64,000 nt of DNA, taken from NCBI GenBank assembly GCA_964058845.1, contig CAXKVR010000021.1, forward strand, positions 124,001-188,000. Direction: 5' to 3'. Below are positions 24,211-35,859 of this stretch, piece by piece. Both the position numbers and the translations under genes were made by a program. The number at the start of each line of letters is the position of its first letter. The first letter of the stretch is position 1. Under the pieces are notes generated by a model. That model was not told where the DNA came from. It was given only the letters and a program-made list of their open reading frames with translations, and searched no databases. Source of the stretch: Carex sylvatica (taxonomy: Eukaryota; Streptophyta; Magnoliopsida; Poales; Cyperaceae).

Positions 24211-26880
24211 TCAAGGTTCCTCTCCCCCTTCCTGATTACCCCTAGTACCACCAGATGCCTCTGCGGTTGATGCCCCCTCCTAACAAAATGCAGCAAAAGT
24301 TTGATAAATATGCAGATAAGTATAAATATGCAGAGGTATAAACTACATTTAGCTCGTCATTGGACTTACAGGGAATTTAGGAGGTTTAAATCCTGTATGT
24401 TTAGAGAGTGCGTCTAAGCACATCTTCCTGTAGAGAGTCTCTTCTTTATTCGCTTCCCTTTCTGCATTGTGTCGCTTCTCTACTTCAGCTATCTTCTCGG
24501 CAAACCCTTTTTCTGCAGCGGCTAGTGTGTCCTTCAGTAATGCTTCGACCTCCTCAGTCGTGAATACTTTATGCTTTTTTTTAGTCGAGGTGGCAGTGCT
24601 TTTGGTGGGTGATACAGATGCCTCCATTGCCTCAAGCTCTCGATTGGCTCTTGACTTTCTTGACCGAATGCCAAAGCCATACAACCTGCCTCTCTTGTCC
24701 TCTCCCTTGACAGCCAAGTCCCATATCACTTCATCGTCCAATCCTTTCCCATGTGACCCTTTTAATGCTTTAAACTCATTCTGCATTGGATCGACAGTAT
24801 AGTTATTTCAAATGTCATCACACTTGTTACATTTAAAAAAAAAAGATATCTTAACACCAGCTAAATATTTTTGTAGAAGTATTATGCATATATTTCAATT
24901 GTCAAGTCATCAGCTTAACAGCAGCTATATATCAGATACAGCAGTAACAGCAGCTATATATTTTTATAGATTAACAGCAGCTATATATAGGTTGACAGCA
25001 GCTAACAACAGCTTAACATTGGTACAAAAGACCTAACCCCTTATTCTAACTATTAAAAATGTATAGAGACAGAAAGATTATATACCGCTGCGTCTTTTGC
25101 TCTGTCATTGACGTACTCGTTCGATAACTTCCTTACGTGAGTTCGGTCGAAAACATCCTTCAAATCAACAGAAGGCCCCTTCTCAGCAATCTGAAATTTA
25201 ATTATGAATTCATAAGATGTCAGTCAATGCATTTTTCTTGTTGGAAGCATTGTAATGTAATGTATTAGTTAGAAAAAGAAATACCAATTTCATCTTGTGC
25301 CTGTACGAGCTTCTAGATCCACCGACATGACTGGCGACTCCCTTTCCATGAACTAGTTTGTTATTTCGGTTGATTGTTGAACTTTTCTCCCAATTAGGAT
25401 TCTTAAATATGTTGCACAGACCCTTCCAGTGGTCCAAACTCTGGCACCATGGTGGACAAAATTCTTTCCATTGCTCCTTGTCTTCACTGATTTTATTAGT
25501 GTAGTTTTTCCTGGTTTGGACCAGTACACGGCTGTAAGCATCAGCAGCTATTCTCTCGAAGACATCGAGACAAAGCCCGACATCTTCGCCATCAGCCCAT
25601 GAGTACCGCTGCAAGAATTTACGAAGGATTTGTAACCTCACCCGTGTTGGAAACATGTTGAACGACCTAATGGGTCCCGGCAAGCATTCACATGTTGCAA
25701 CCCTAATTGTTGTGATTATTTTTGTGCACTCAGGTTCCGATGTGAACTCCCGGTCTCCAACAATCTTCAGCTTGGGCTTGCTATCTGGGTGAACCGGATC
25801 ACGAGGCTTGCCTGGGCCCCTTCCACACCTCACGTCGGACTTCTTCTTGTTTCTAATTCTCTTTCTTTTGCGAGTCTGCACTTTAGAGGATGACCAATCC
25901 AGGTCTTCACCACTGGCTTCACGGGCTTCAGGACATTCACGTAAGCTAACACGCTTTTGGAACCTCCTGCTGCCATCATCCTCCAATACCGGAGGAGATG
26001 CGGTCGAGCAACCTGAAGCGTTGGTCGTAGTTGAGTCTGCGGCAGCCGATGAGTTTTCAGGTACGTCATCATGGTCTGAATTCTCAGCTGAGTTGAGAGA
26101 AAAATATTCGTCTGCAGATGAGTCTTCGTGAGCGGATGAGTCTGCGGCTGCTTCTGCGGCAGCGGCTGCGGCAGCGGCAGCTTCTGCGGCAGCGGCTGCG
26201 TCTGCGGCAGCGGCTGCGTCTGCGGCAGCGGCTGCGTCTGCGGCAGCGGCTGCTTCTGCGTCTGCGGCAGCTTCTGCGGCAGCAGCTGCGTCTGCGGCAG
26301 CGGCTGCTTCTGCGGCAGCGGCTGCTTCTGCGGCAGCGGCTGCTTCTTTTTTTGTTTCTCTTTCTGCGGCAGCGGCAGCGGCTGCAACTGCGGCTGCTTC
26401 TGAATTGTCAGCTGCGTCTAAAGCTGACTCGGTGGGATTTGAGACAGACTTGTTTAGCCTTGAAGAACGGCGGGGGGGCGGCATCGTGGTCGAGATCTTG
26501 CGTTTGGCTCGGTTTCTGCCAGAACTTTGAGGTTGTAGTGCCGAAGCTGGATTAGGCAGTGGCACATATGCTGGAGTCTCGGGGTTGTTAGGCGGTTGAG
26601 TCTTGGGTTTGGATGCATCTGACAGCGGAGGTGGCGGGGGGTCGGCAACAGGTGGTGGATCAGATGGTGCCACATTTGCTGGGGTCTCGGGGGATTTAGG
26701 CGGTGGCAGATTGGGGTCGGCAACAGGTGATGACACCTTCGGTTCTGGCACTTTTGCTGAGGGCCTATATGGTTTGACCAGTGAAATCACGCGTTTGGCT
26801 GCATGACTCTTAGTCAACATTCGCTTTGAACTGTGAACAATGGCCTCGAGATGCGAGACGTCATCATGGGGTTCAGCCAT
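24211..26880 (-). CDS. TnpA-like protein 1 (Transposase_24, Ptta/En/Spm family)
   Basis: Four exons are predicted: 26880-25285, 25190-25086, 24780-24370 and 24279-24211. All introns are phase 0 with GT-AG ends, giving 726 aa. The order is a Pro-rich region (~55-115), a basic RNRAKRK/RRSSRLNK stretch (~122-145), an Ala tract with Glu/Asp (~161-247), then a conserved part with PIRSFNMFP and GEDVGLC. Next comes HWKGLCNIF.. and HVGGSRSSYRHK at the end of exon 1, typical of Transposase_24. Exon 3 looks like a coiled coil (EEVEALLKDTLAAAEKGF). TnpA-type proteins bind subterminal repeats and help transposition; that role is family knowledge. The start at 26880 follows a likely acceptor in the 5' leader. 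No stop or frameshift was seen. Confidence 0.82.
26140..26400 (-). repeat. GCN-repeat tract encoding Ala-rich segment of TnpA-like 1
   Basis: It is a triplet-biased low-complexity tract, mostly GCN with GAN/GCAGA interruptions, coding for runs of five Ala broken by single Glu or Asp. The long antisense frames here (Leu/Arg or Pro/Gln repeats) are shadows of it. The length is probably unstable between copies of the element. Confidence 0.85.
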
Positions 26881-26884
26881 GTAA

Positions 26885-27690
26885 TCTGTAAGAGTGCAGA
26901 TAAGTACCAGCAACTGTATTAATTATAATTTATCAATTATATCAACTAGTGATTGTAAGTTCAGTGAAACAAAACTGATTTAAAATATCAACAAAGGAAT
27001 ATAAAATCTGGTCACACTAGCCTAAAACTGGCTCTAAGAGCACCGCTACATACGGCCAGGTAAGGTACCAGTAAAAGCAGAGCAAATGACACCTAAATTG
27101 GGGTTAAGTTTCACACCCTTATCCCTCCTTGAAAGTAACAACCAATCAAAAACACAAAGTTTCAAACCCTTTCCATAATTTTATCAAAAATTCTGAAACT
27201 TAAGTGAACAAAACCCTAAAGTACAAAACCCTAATTTACAAGACCTAAGTCAACAGAACTACATACCTATCCAGTGTTGGCAAATCGCAGCTTTGCTTAG
27301 AAAGGGAGGTCGATTGATCGCAGCTTTGCTTAGAAAGGGAGAAATCGCAGCGGATGCTTAGAAAAGGGGGCAAATCGCAGCGGAGGTCGATCGATCGGCT
27401 TTGCTTAGAAAGGGAGCAGAGAGGGTGGTGAGGTTAGTGGCGGCTGCATTTGGGGAGAAATCGCAGCGGATGCATAGAAATGGGGGCAAATCGCAGCGGA
27501 GGTCGATCGATCGGCTTTGCTTACAAAGGGAGCAGAGAGGGTGGTGAGGTTAGTGGCGACTGCATTTGAGGGAGAAATCGCAGCGTCTGAGGGAGAATGG
27601 TGTTTTTGCGGAGATGAGGAGGAGAAGCTAGGGTTTCTAAGGAGGAGACGGGGGTTTTCGCATTTGATTTTCAAAAAACGCTAAGTCCTC
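26885..27690 (-). promoter_or_regulatory. Probable 5' leader of TnpA-like 1 with one intron
   Basis: Upstream of the ATG on the minus strand is an acceptor (CTCTTACAG at 26886-26894) and a donor (GATAG|GTATG at 27267/27266), giving a ~380-bp leader intron. The sequence above it (27267 to about 27690) is CT-rich with an AAACCCTAG motif, typical of a plant 5' UTR. An upstream frame without function assigned occupies 27405-27674. No TATA box was seen; the start site is not fixed. Confidence 0.5.
27295..27600. repeat. 116-bp tandem duplication in the leader of TnpA-like 1
   Basis: GGGGGCAAATCGCAGCGGAG starts at 27366 and again at 27482, each followed by TCGATCGATCGGCTTTGCTT and a GAGAGGGTGGTGAGG block. 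A shorter partial unit precedes them near 27300. It is a recent duplication with few differences. Confidence 0.75.
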
Positions 27691-29010
27691 CAGAGAAGGC
27701 TCTCTGTAACTCACCCTACCCTTTACTCTCCTCCATTTTTTTACTCAGTTAGTACACAATTAGCGATACCGATTAGAGCCGCCTGATCAATGTTGCACGA
27801 ATCATGAACGATAGACAGCCTTCCAGATGGGGCGAATTTCTACCTGATGGATGGTATTACCTGAGAGAAATTGTTCCAACTTAATTCATCTACTAAAATG
27901 GAGACAGTCTTTTAAATCTGAACAATTCATCACACATCAGAGGGCTCTGATTAACCCAGTAGCCAATAAGATAATAATTGCACACTAAATTATATGCACA
28001 AAAATCCCAAAAAAAAAAGGTTATTTTTACCATATTATGTGAACAAAATGTACATACAAATATAAAATTTGTACAATTTCATTATTATTTGGCTCTTGTC
28101 ATAGTGTTATTAAATGTGGACCGTGCATTTTCACGTTTCAAATCGACGGTTGATTTTTCTTCAAATGATTCAAATTTAACTTTTAACTGATCAAGAGATA
28201 ACCCTTAACATACACAATAGAAATGATTTTCAATTTGGTTATGTTTAGGCTTTGATCCGATGTGATGTGATTACAGCCATTCGATGGCATGATAGTCCGT
28301 AAGCTTGATGGATGTGAAAATCAAGGTAAATTCCGACCAAATTTTCACACAAACAATTTAAACTATTAATCTTTAATTATAACGGTTCTGATCGACCGAT
28401 GCACGACATTTTTGTTTCTTTCTTCATTAGCCTCCACAATTGATATTGTTATTGCATGACAAGTATATAGCAATGATAGAGTTGTTAACACAACATGCAT
28501 CTGCTAACGTGCTATTTTACGTGTCTATATCGCTTACTAAGATGTAAAAACACGAATTAATATTGATTATTGTGTAAATTTCACATATTGATAAATTGTT
28601 TTCAATAATTATGTTTAACACACAGATTGCCAATTTTCTTCAGTAATTACAAAATATCACATCTCATGCGAATAACCAATAGTACATAATAAATTGAATA
28701 TGTCAATCAAATAGTCATGACATCTACAACTATAATTAAAATAATAAAATATAATTATTACATCCTTCACAAAATTTATATCTTATGTACATCTATATAT
28801 TCTTATAAATTCACATGTTATTGTACTAAGATTCCACTCATTATTCTGGAACACAATTAATTTATATCATATGTAGGCATCTGACACGTCACACAAAAAA
28901 TGAAACCAAAAATTTACTTCTCGGATGCTGAATTTCACTTCCCTCTCAAATTTGGGCTTTGTTTATTAACAGAGCAGTTCTGATTTAACGCAGCACTTCA
29001 CACTTATAAT
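27691..29010. promoter_or_regulatory. Intergenic region between the two divergent TnpA-like genes
   Basis: About 1.3 kb separates the leaders of the minus-strand and plus-strand TnpA-like genes. It is AT-rich and has no coding potential that I recognise. By position it should hold both promoters. Confidence 0.5.
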
Positions 29011-29138
29011 TTATATATACAAATCCTTACCGACAAACTGAAGGAAGAAAGAAACTCGCTGTCTATAACGTAATTTGGCGAAAAAAAATTCCCCCCTTCG
29101 TAGCCAGCGAAATCTCTCCAAGGGTTTGTTGCTCTCAG
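29011..29138 (+). promoter_or_regulatory. Putative TATA box and leader exon of TnpA-like 2
   Basis: TTATATATAC at 29011-29020 lies about 30 bp before a purine-rich start (about 29040). A leader then runs to a candidate donor CTCTCAG|GTATTG at about 29138/29139. The coding start is 1.3 kb further down, so one or more leader introns would be required. Confidence 0.4.
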
Positions 29139-29445
29139 GTATTGCGCGTTCAACCATTAACTTCACGGTTTGAGATTAAATCCAACTGATTTGAGATTCG
29201 GGCTAGCGCGGGGATCCTTCATTTAAGGGCTTTGAGATTCTTGTAATGGAAAAAAGAAGGTCCTGATATACTTATTCGGGAAATAAGGTATTCCCAGGTC
29301 ATGTAGAGGTGGTGAATTCTGAAATCCTTCCCCCCTATTTGGGATATACTTAGCCGCCTCCATCTCATTTCGGCTAAAACCCATCTCCTTTCCTCTTTTC
29401 CTCTTTCTCTCTTTCCTTTAGGTCACCACAATCACGCGTCTCTGA

Positions 29446-29735
29446 ATCACTATAGCCAAGAAGTTTACCACAAATAAGGAAGTGGATTCAACCACCGGAG
29501 GTAGCTATCTCAATTCTTTAAACCATATTGGCAAATCAGCAGGAGCTCTCTCAAATACTGGAATTTATAAATATGGTTTAAAGAAAGACATCAAGTACAC
29601 GGGGATTGAGATTTTTACTTAATAGCGTTGAAGGTTAAAGGTAATCTGCAAGTATCTCAGTTTGTACAAGAATTTTTGGAGGGTATACACTTAAATGAAT
29701 TGGATCCAACTGGTACAATGACTAAGCTACTTTAG
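29446..29735 (+). other. Two coding-like stretches inside CACTA-2, unidentified
   Basis: 29446-29622 is open for 58 codons (contains KKFTTNKEVDSTTGG) and 29625-29735 for 36 codons (contains QFVQEFLEGIHLNELDP) in another frame. Their amino acid composition looks like real protein. They lack an ATG start and are separated by a frame change. They may be fragments of a captured host gene or old parts of the element. No family is recognised. Confidence 0.35.
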
Positions 29736-30451
29736 TTAGGGTTTAGGTTTTAATTTTTGGTTTGGTCTTGAATAAACCAAACTGATTTGAGCAGATTAGT
29801 GTAACCAAAATTATGCTCAATCAAGCAATGAAATAGACCGATCTTTATACCTGTCGAACCCATTCACAATGGCAAAAGGTCCAGAGAATTCAAGTTGCTT
29901 CTATGAACATTGACCGTGGAAAGTAAATTTCATTTTTAATAGGGGTATAAGAAGGTTAGTAGGGGGCAGTGACACAAATTGCGGCTGTATAAAGCAATTC
30001 TCTGAATCTCATTCTAAATATAAATTAAGAATATCATTCAATTTGATAGTTTTTTATGTTCAATTTATAATCAGTACATTTAATTAAATTGAGAGATACT
30101 CTTTCTTTCTTCCTGTAGTCTATATATTTATTGTGATTCTATAGTCTCCTTGATTCAATTAATTGCTTCACTACCAGTTGGTACTGCCCTTTGTAGCCCA
30201 CTCACACGGTGTTGGTGGCTTGCTGCTGCAACAATAACCCTTCTCAGCAAAGGTAAACGACTGGTTTATCATTTGTAGTTGCTTAATAAATAATTTAGGC
30301 TTACTCTTTTTAAAGACCCCTTTTTTGTTACTTACTGATTCATTTTGCTGAAAGAAGAAACCAACTTTAATTCTCTGAATCAAAGAAACACACTTTGCTG
30401 CCTATAACACACTTCTTCTTCTTTTTTTCAATATGGAAGACAACAACCAAT

Positions 30452-33400
30452 ATGCCTCCAAAAAAATCTGGTCTGCCAAGATCAAGAGCAACTAAGAACA
30501 ATAAGAGGAAGCGCACAACGGATCAGCAGATTCAGAATGTGGAGAGTTTGGATGGTGCACCTGAATGTGATATTACACCAGCAAAGAGAAAGGGACGAGG
30601 GCCCGCAGTTATAGCAGACTCGACAGATGTTATTGAAGATCGACCAGAGATATGGCGGGTTGGTCCGCATGAGTTCTCCTGCGAAAAAGATCCAAGGAAG
30701 ATCGCTGGGGTGATAACTAGGCTTGCCCTTAATTACATGCCCTCACCATTAAGAAGTTATAACGCATTTCCAATTAAGGCAAAGAACAATGCCGAGAGGG
30801 CTTTTCTGGTACCCTTTATTAATCACATTTTTTTTATACTACACAATTCCACATATCATTTCAGTGTTTGGGAATAGCTAAATTAGTGGCCATAGATTCA
30901 TCATATTCGAAAAAAAAATTGAATGATAGAGAAATCAATGTAGAACTGCACCACTTAAATTGGTGAATTATAAACAAAAGTCTTTCTTCATTTTCTACAA
31001 ACATTCACTATTTTTTTGGCAGTACTTTGCTAAGTCGAATTGTTTAAATGTTCACTTTGGTCGACTTATAATGTATTTTGCTTGTTGGATTCTATATTCT
31101 GTTATGTTTTGAAAACCGTTCTGAGGAAGCAAACCATAACAAAAAAATTGACTTGTCTCATATCATTAATTATGGCTTCCATTCATCATTATTATTATTA
31201 TATACCATCATGATCATGACCATGACCGCCATCATAGTACGGACCAATCTCTGCTATGCATTTGCATGATAGGCTTGCTGTTAAATACTAACTAATATGC
31301 TAACACTCCAACCATTTTCTTATTTTAAAGGAAAGATATAGGTACAAACATGGGGAAGATGTCGACGAATGTCGAAAAGTCTTTGATGCCATAGCTTGCA
31401 AAAGGTACTCTGAGGAGCTGTGCAAAGCAAGGCGCCATTGCATCGATAAATATAAGTGGGACATAGATCTATGGAAGGCCAATGAGCCGCATTGGTGTCT
31501 TGATCCCCCAAATTGGCACGATCTCTGTGACATCTTCAACACTAAGGATTGGAAAGGGTTAAGCAACAAAAACAAAAAAAACCGTCTAGCAATGAAATTT
31601 ACAGTCCCCCACCACGGTGGTTCAGCGAGCACCCGTCAGCATGTGGGTAAACTGGTGAGCCTAATAACCACCGTGTTAGTAAATTAAAAATATTTACAAT
31701 TTATTATAAAATCTGACCTTCAATAATTCTTGTTTATTCCTTCTCATGTGTAGGCAACGATAAAAAATGGAACTCCAACATTGGAGGAGATTTACCTACA
31801 TATGCATTGTAGAGACGAAAATGGAAATTCACCTGTGCTGTCTCAATATGAGGCTGCCAATAAGGCCATGTCTGAAGCTACTGAAAATGGTGACCCAACA
31901 GAGGGCGTGTCTGGAACTACCATAGAGCCTATAGCTTTCGATGTCAACTCTCTGCAATTCACCGATGCAAGATCCAAAAAAGTTTATGTAAGTGGTAATT
32001 TTGCATAATCACAGAACCTCATTATTGTGCAGTTTGTATTAGCAGTACATTTATTGTGCATTTTCAGAATTAACAGTTCCACCCGTGGCATAACTACAAA
32101 TAGCATCAAATTGAAATTACATCTATACATTTTTTAATTAACAGTCCCAACCAAGCCATGGAGGGAGATACAGTCGCTAATCAAATCTACATATCAACAA
32201 AATTACACCCTTTTAATGCTTTATTAACTACATTTCTCTATTATTTCTTTTACTCACCTGTTGCAACTCATAGGAAGAAGTTACCCAACGGAAGGCCGAT
32301 GAGGCATATGTTGCCGAGGATGACGGCACTTTGTACATTGCTGCCATTGGGGGACAAATCCGTGGCAGGTTGCGAGGCTTTGGGAGCATGCTTGACCCTC
32401 ATTTGGGGAAAACAACCACACGAGCCAAGCCAACCAATTCACAATCTGGGGTGACACAGCATGGGTTGCAGAAAACTTACACTGAGGAAGAAATGAACAC
32501 AATTCTAGTACAAGCACAACTTAATCGTATTAATGAGGACCGGGAAGAGAGGACTAGGATGCAAGAACAAAATAACATCATGTTCAGGCAGTTGTATGCA
32601 ATGGTGGGGATGCAAAGGCCGGACTTGCAGGTATGGGCTAATTATTATTTTCAGTATCAGTTTAGGATCTGAGAATTTAACCCATGCTAGAAGTCCAGAT
32701 TGTAGTAGTGTAACTTCTTCTAGCTGTTGCTAAAGTAGTGAAGAAGATATTATTTTATAATTGATACAATTGATAAATTAAATGATATGAGTTGTCTGTT
32801 TAACATGAGCTTTATTTTTCCCAATCCAACATGCATGCTAACAAGTACTCTTCCTACTTAAAAATTAATTGGTATTTATAAAGTACAATGTAACAATCCC
32901 CACTGTCAAATTTGTCCATCTCCCCCTTAGAGACTGAAATCATGTGGTGGTTATTGATACGTTGGACTTTCAAGGTAAAAGTCCAATTAAATCCAGTAAC
33001 ATGAGAGGTTTTATATTTATGGCAGAATTGCAAAGAAAGACGAAAAATATTTCACTCTATGCATAGTACCATAGTACGCATCCTTATGCGCTATGCATAG
33101 TACGATACCACAAACCAGCCTCCTAAGAATAATTGAACCTTAAAAATGAAGATATTGATCCATAGCATGCATCATTATGCGCTATGCATAGTACCATTGT
33201 ACCATACCCCTAACCAGACTCCTAGGAATAACCAAATAACTGTGGTTGTTCAACCATCCTAGGAATTTTTACTATTACAATAACATCATGGTTAAGGGCA
33301 GTAAGCAGTAGAAAGGTGACCGGTGTGACAAAATAAGCTATCTGCACCTTGGTTGAAGTGTTAAAGTAATTTACATAAATATATAATTTACTCTTCATTT

Positions 33401-34208
33401 CTGAATTTTTATATTTATTGTCACTTGAATTTATTGTTTATTTATGATTGCTAAATTCTCATTTGAATGGATTCATGTTTAACTTAGGCTCAAGGTTACA
33501 GTCAGGGACCTCAAAATGTGGGTCTAATGGGGAATATCACTAATTTGCAGGTGAAATTGTCAACTTAAAACTAGATGTTAATAGTACTCCCTAACCGGAT
33601 GTTGAAATGTCCATAATCTAAAACAATTCTTCTTTGGTTAATGATTAGGGTCAAGGTCCCAAATCACTACCTCAACCTCATGAAGGAGCTTCGGGAATGC
33701 CGATGGCCATCTCTCAGGTATCATATCAATAGTTTGAACCTTTTTCTTTTTTTATGCACATAGGTTGTATTAGGAAATTTCCTTGTCTGTGGCTTTGTAG
33801 GTATCATACTTAAAAATATGTTCTAGCTAGATGTATGAAGCTAAACTGATAATTTATCAATTAGTCCTATGTTATGAAGATAAAATGAGAATAGAAATAT
33901 ACTTAGTTTACCATTTTGTCCTATATTATGAAGATAAACTGATTTTTTGTGTAGTAGGTTATGAAGATATACCTATTATACTTATTTTAATACTTTTCGA
34001 GTGTTTCTACAATTTATTATCAATATTAAATTTTATTCTATGCTATATGTTGTATATGTAGGGTCTAGGTGGTGATTTTACAGAATCAAATGGGGGAAGA
34101 AATTTCCAAACACTTCTCAATGTGCAATCTGAAAATGAGCTGGCAACATGTCTAGGTGCTGACGACGAGTGGTTCGGGGAAGAAAGGCAAAACAATGGGG
34201 TGTTGTAA
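30452..34208 (+). CDS. TnpA-like protein 2 (Transposase_24), divergent paralogue
   Basis: Seven exons are predicted: 30452-30808, 31331-31654, 31754-31987, 32274-32630, 33488-33550, 33649-33717 and 34062-34208. All junctions are phase 0 GT-AG, giving 516 aa with no internal stop. The N-terminus is basic (MPPKKSGLPRSR, NNKRKR), likely nuclear-targeting. PLRSYNAFP, GEDVDECRKVF and HDLCDIF..HHGGSASTRQH parallel PIRSFNMFP, GEDVGLCLDVF and KGLCNIF..HVGGSRSSYRH of TnpA-like 1. Exon 4 has GRLRGFG and a likely coiled coil (YTEEEMNTIL), again matching the layout of the first paralogue. The C-terminal exons 5-7 are short, Gln/Gly-rich. The start is the second in-frame Met, preceded by a non-conserved F-rich stretch. 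Its likely role is binding the subterminal repeats. Confidence 0.82.
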
Positions 34209-34619
34209 ACTATTATCACAGAAAAATGATATTTTGTATAGCTAAAAAAATGGCCTCTTTTTGTATATTTTTTTTATGATGAGTTGTGCGTATATTTTGG
34301 TTATAGAAACAAGTGGTTGCAATCCTCTTATACTGTGGTTGCAATCCTTTTCGGTTTAATGTTTCAAGGAAAGCTTGAATTTACTATAATGATTAATGAT
34401 AATTAAAATGTTACTCCATGTTTTATTGTGTTCTTCTTATTATGTTTCAATGTGTAATGTAAAAGATGTCTTGGTTGCCTATGGGTTGGTACCAAATTGG
34501 TACGGGGTGAATTATAGAATTGGGCCTGAAATTTATTTTCAGGAACTGTAATTTTTTGCATCGGAAAATCTATACAAATATGAGGCCCAGACAATATTCT
34601 TGCAAATAACCTGGTGGAG

Positions 34620-35118
34620 CCCACCTTATTTATCCATGCAACTAATAGGTTAATTATCCATGCAACTAACCATGTGGGACCCACGTTATTTATCCATGCA
34701 ACAACTCAATCCTCTATCGTTACAAATACTCCATGGGACCCACACACTATATCGTTGCCAATACTCCATGCTATATCGTTGCCAATACCCCATGCTATAT
34801 CGTTGCCAATACCCCATGCTATATCGTTGCCAATACTCCATGCTATATCGTTGCCAATACTTCCTGCATCAGATTTGTTGCATGGGTACTTATTGCATGG
34901 GCTTACCGTTGCAACAAATGTTTCAGAAGTTATTGCATAGATAACCCATGCAACAAGTCAGAAATTGAGTAGTTGCAACGGGGGTTGTTGCAACGGTATA
35001 TTTTTGGACTTGTTGCATGGGTAACCCATGCAACTGACATTTTTGGGGGTTGTTGCATGGGTAAGCCCATGCAACAAGCCGAATTTTATCCATGCAAAAA
35101 ACCAGAATTCTAGTAGTG
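34620..35118. repeat. Right subterminal TTGCATGG repeats and terminus of CACTA-2
   Basis: Many CCATGCAAC/GTTGCATGG copies run up to the terminal repeat, whose last bases CTAGTAGTG end at 35118. The array mirrors 18646-19222. The open frames here are by-products of the repeats. Confidence 0.85.
34747..34866. repeat. 24-bp minisatellite, five copies
   Basis: CTATATCGTTGCCAATACYC plus CATG is repeated head to tail at 34747, 34771, 34795, 34819 and 34843; the last copy is altered. A degenerate copy precedes it near 34710. There are no spacers, so this is not a CRISPR array. Confidence 0.9.
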
Positions 35119-35859
35119 AGCTAGTAATACGATTTAAAGCAATCCTCACAACTCTAATACTTTTTTTTGACATTTTCTTTGTACATATATTTGATTATTA
35201 ATTACATAATTACATAATTACAAGAAATTTATGATTGGAGGTAGCATCAACCAAAGTGCACTGGAAATAAATTTCCTTTTTTTATTTATTAATTCATGTT
35301 TCCCTTTCCTTTTTGTTCCTGAAAATTGTGTTCTAGCTTCTCCAACTTAAATAATTTGCTCAGGTTAGCAGAAATGGATACATGTACTACCCATCTCCTT
35401 CAAAACTATTATAGATTACAAGTTTTATATACCAGATAAATTCACATATATATAATTTGAGCACATATGTGTAACTAATTATGGTACCCATTTAAATTAA
35501 TAGCATCCTAATTAACCTCCTAATCATTTAATCAACACCATTAGTCCTTAAAATTTTCAATTTCAATCTTAATGAAATTGTCCAACAAATCTGGTCCACT
35601 GTTCCAAAACTCTGAAGTCCTAAGCCACATGCCCTTTTTTCTTTTCTTTTGAATTTCTGAACCGCTCAAACGAATCAGCCCAATTTAATTTTCCTTTTCC
35701 TTTTTCATTTTCAACATTCAAGATCAAAGGTCCATTTTTAAATTCATTTATAATTCACAACTTAAAGGCCCATGTCCCAATGAAGTTCCATTTCCCGTTT
35801 TTAATTTTCAGAGCCGAAATCAGGCCCCTGCCATTTTGCCAGATAGTCCCTCTCATAAG
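35119..35859. other. AT-rich spacer between CACTA-2 and the solo LTR
   Basis: No gene, RNA or transposon end was recognised. Confidence 0.5.

Larger units (their letters stand above)
18646..35118. mobile_element. CACTA-2: complete 16.5-kb CACTA (En/Spm) transposon with three genes
   Basis: The left end CACTACTAGAATCTGG and the inverted right end CACTACTAGAATTCTGG extend into a shared TTTTTTGCATGGATAAAA, giving terminal repeats of about 35 bp with small indels. Both subterminal regions (~0.5 kb) are full of TTGCATGG motifs. Inside are a TNP2-type gene and a TnpA-like gene on the minus strand and a second TnpA-like gene on the plus strand. The 3-bp flanks (CTA left, AGC right) do not match; the last five left bases AACTA resemble the first five right bases AGCTA, so the target duplication is degraded or absent. 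No nested CACTA ends were seen inside. Confidence 0.9.

Noticed and set aside
25808..26555. Long frames antisense or out of phase to TnpA-like 1 (Leu/Arg and Pro/Gln repeats)
   Set aside because: They are shadows of the GCN tract in the spliced, domain-bearing frame on the minus strand.
31300..31632. Minus-strand frames over the second exon of TnpA-like 2
   Set aside because: The plus strand carries the Transposase_24 motifs with consistent splice sites; the minus frames are shadows.
34614..34972. Array of short repeats considered as a CRISPR-like array
   Set aside because: The 24-bp units are head to tail without spacers, inside a plant transposon.
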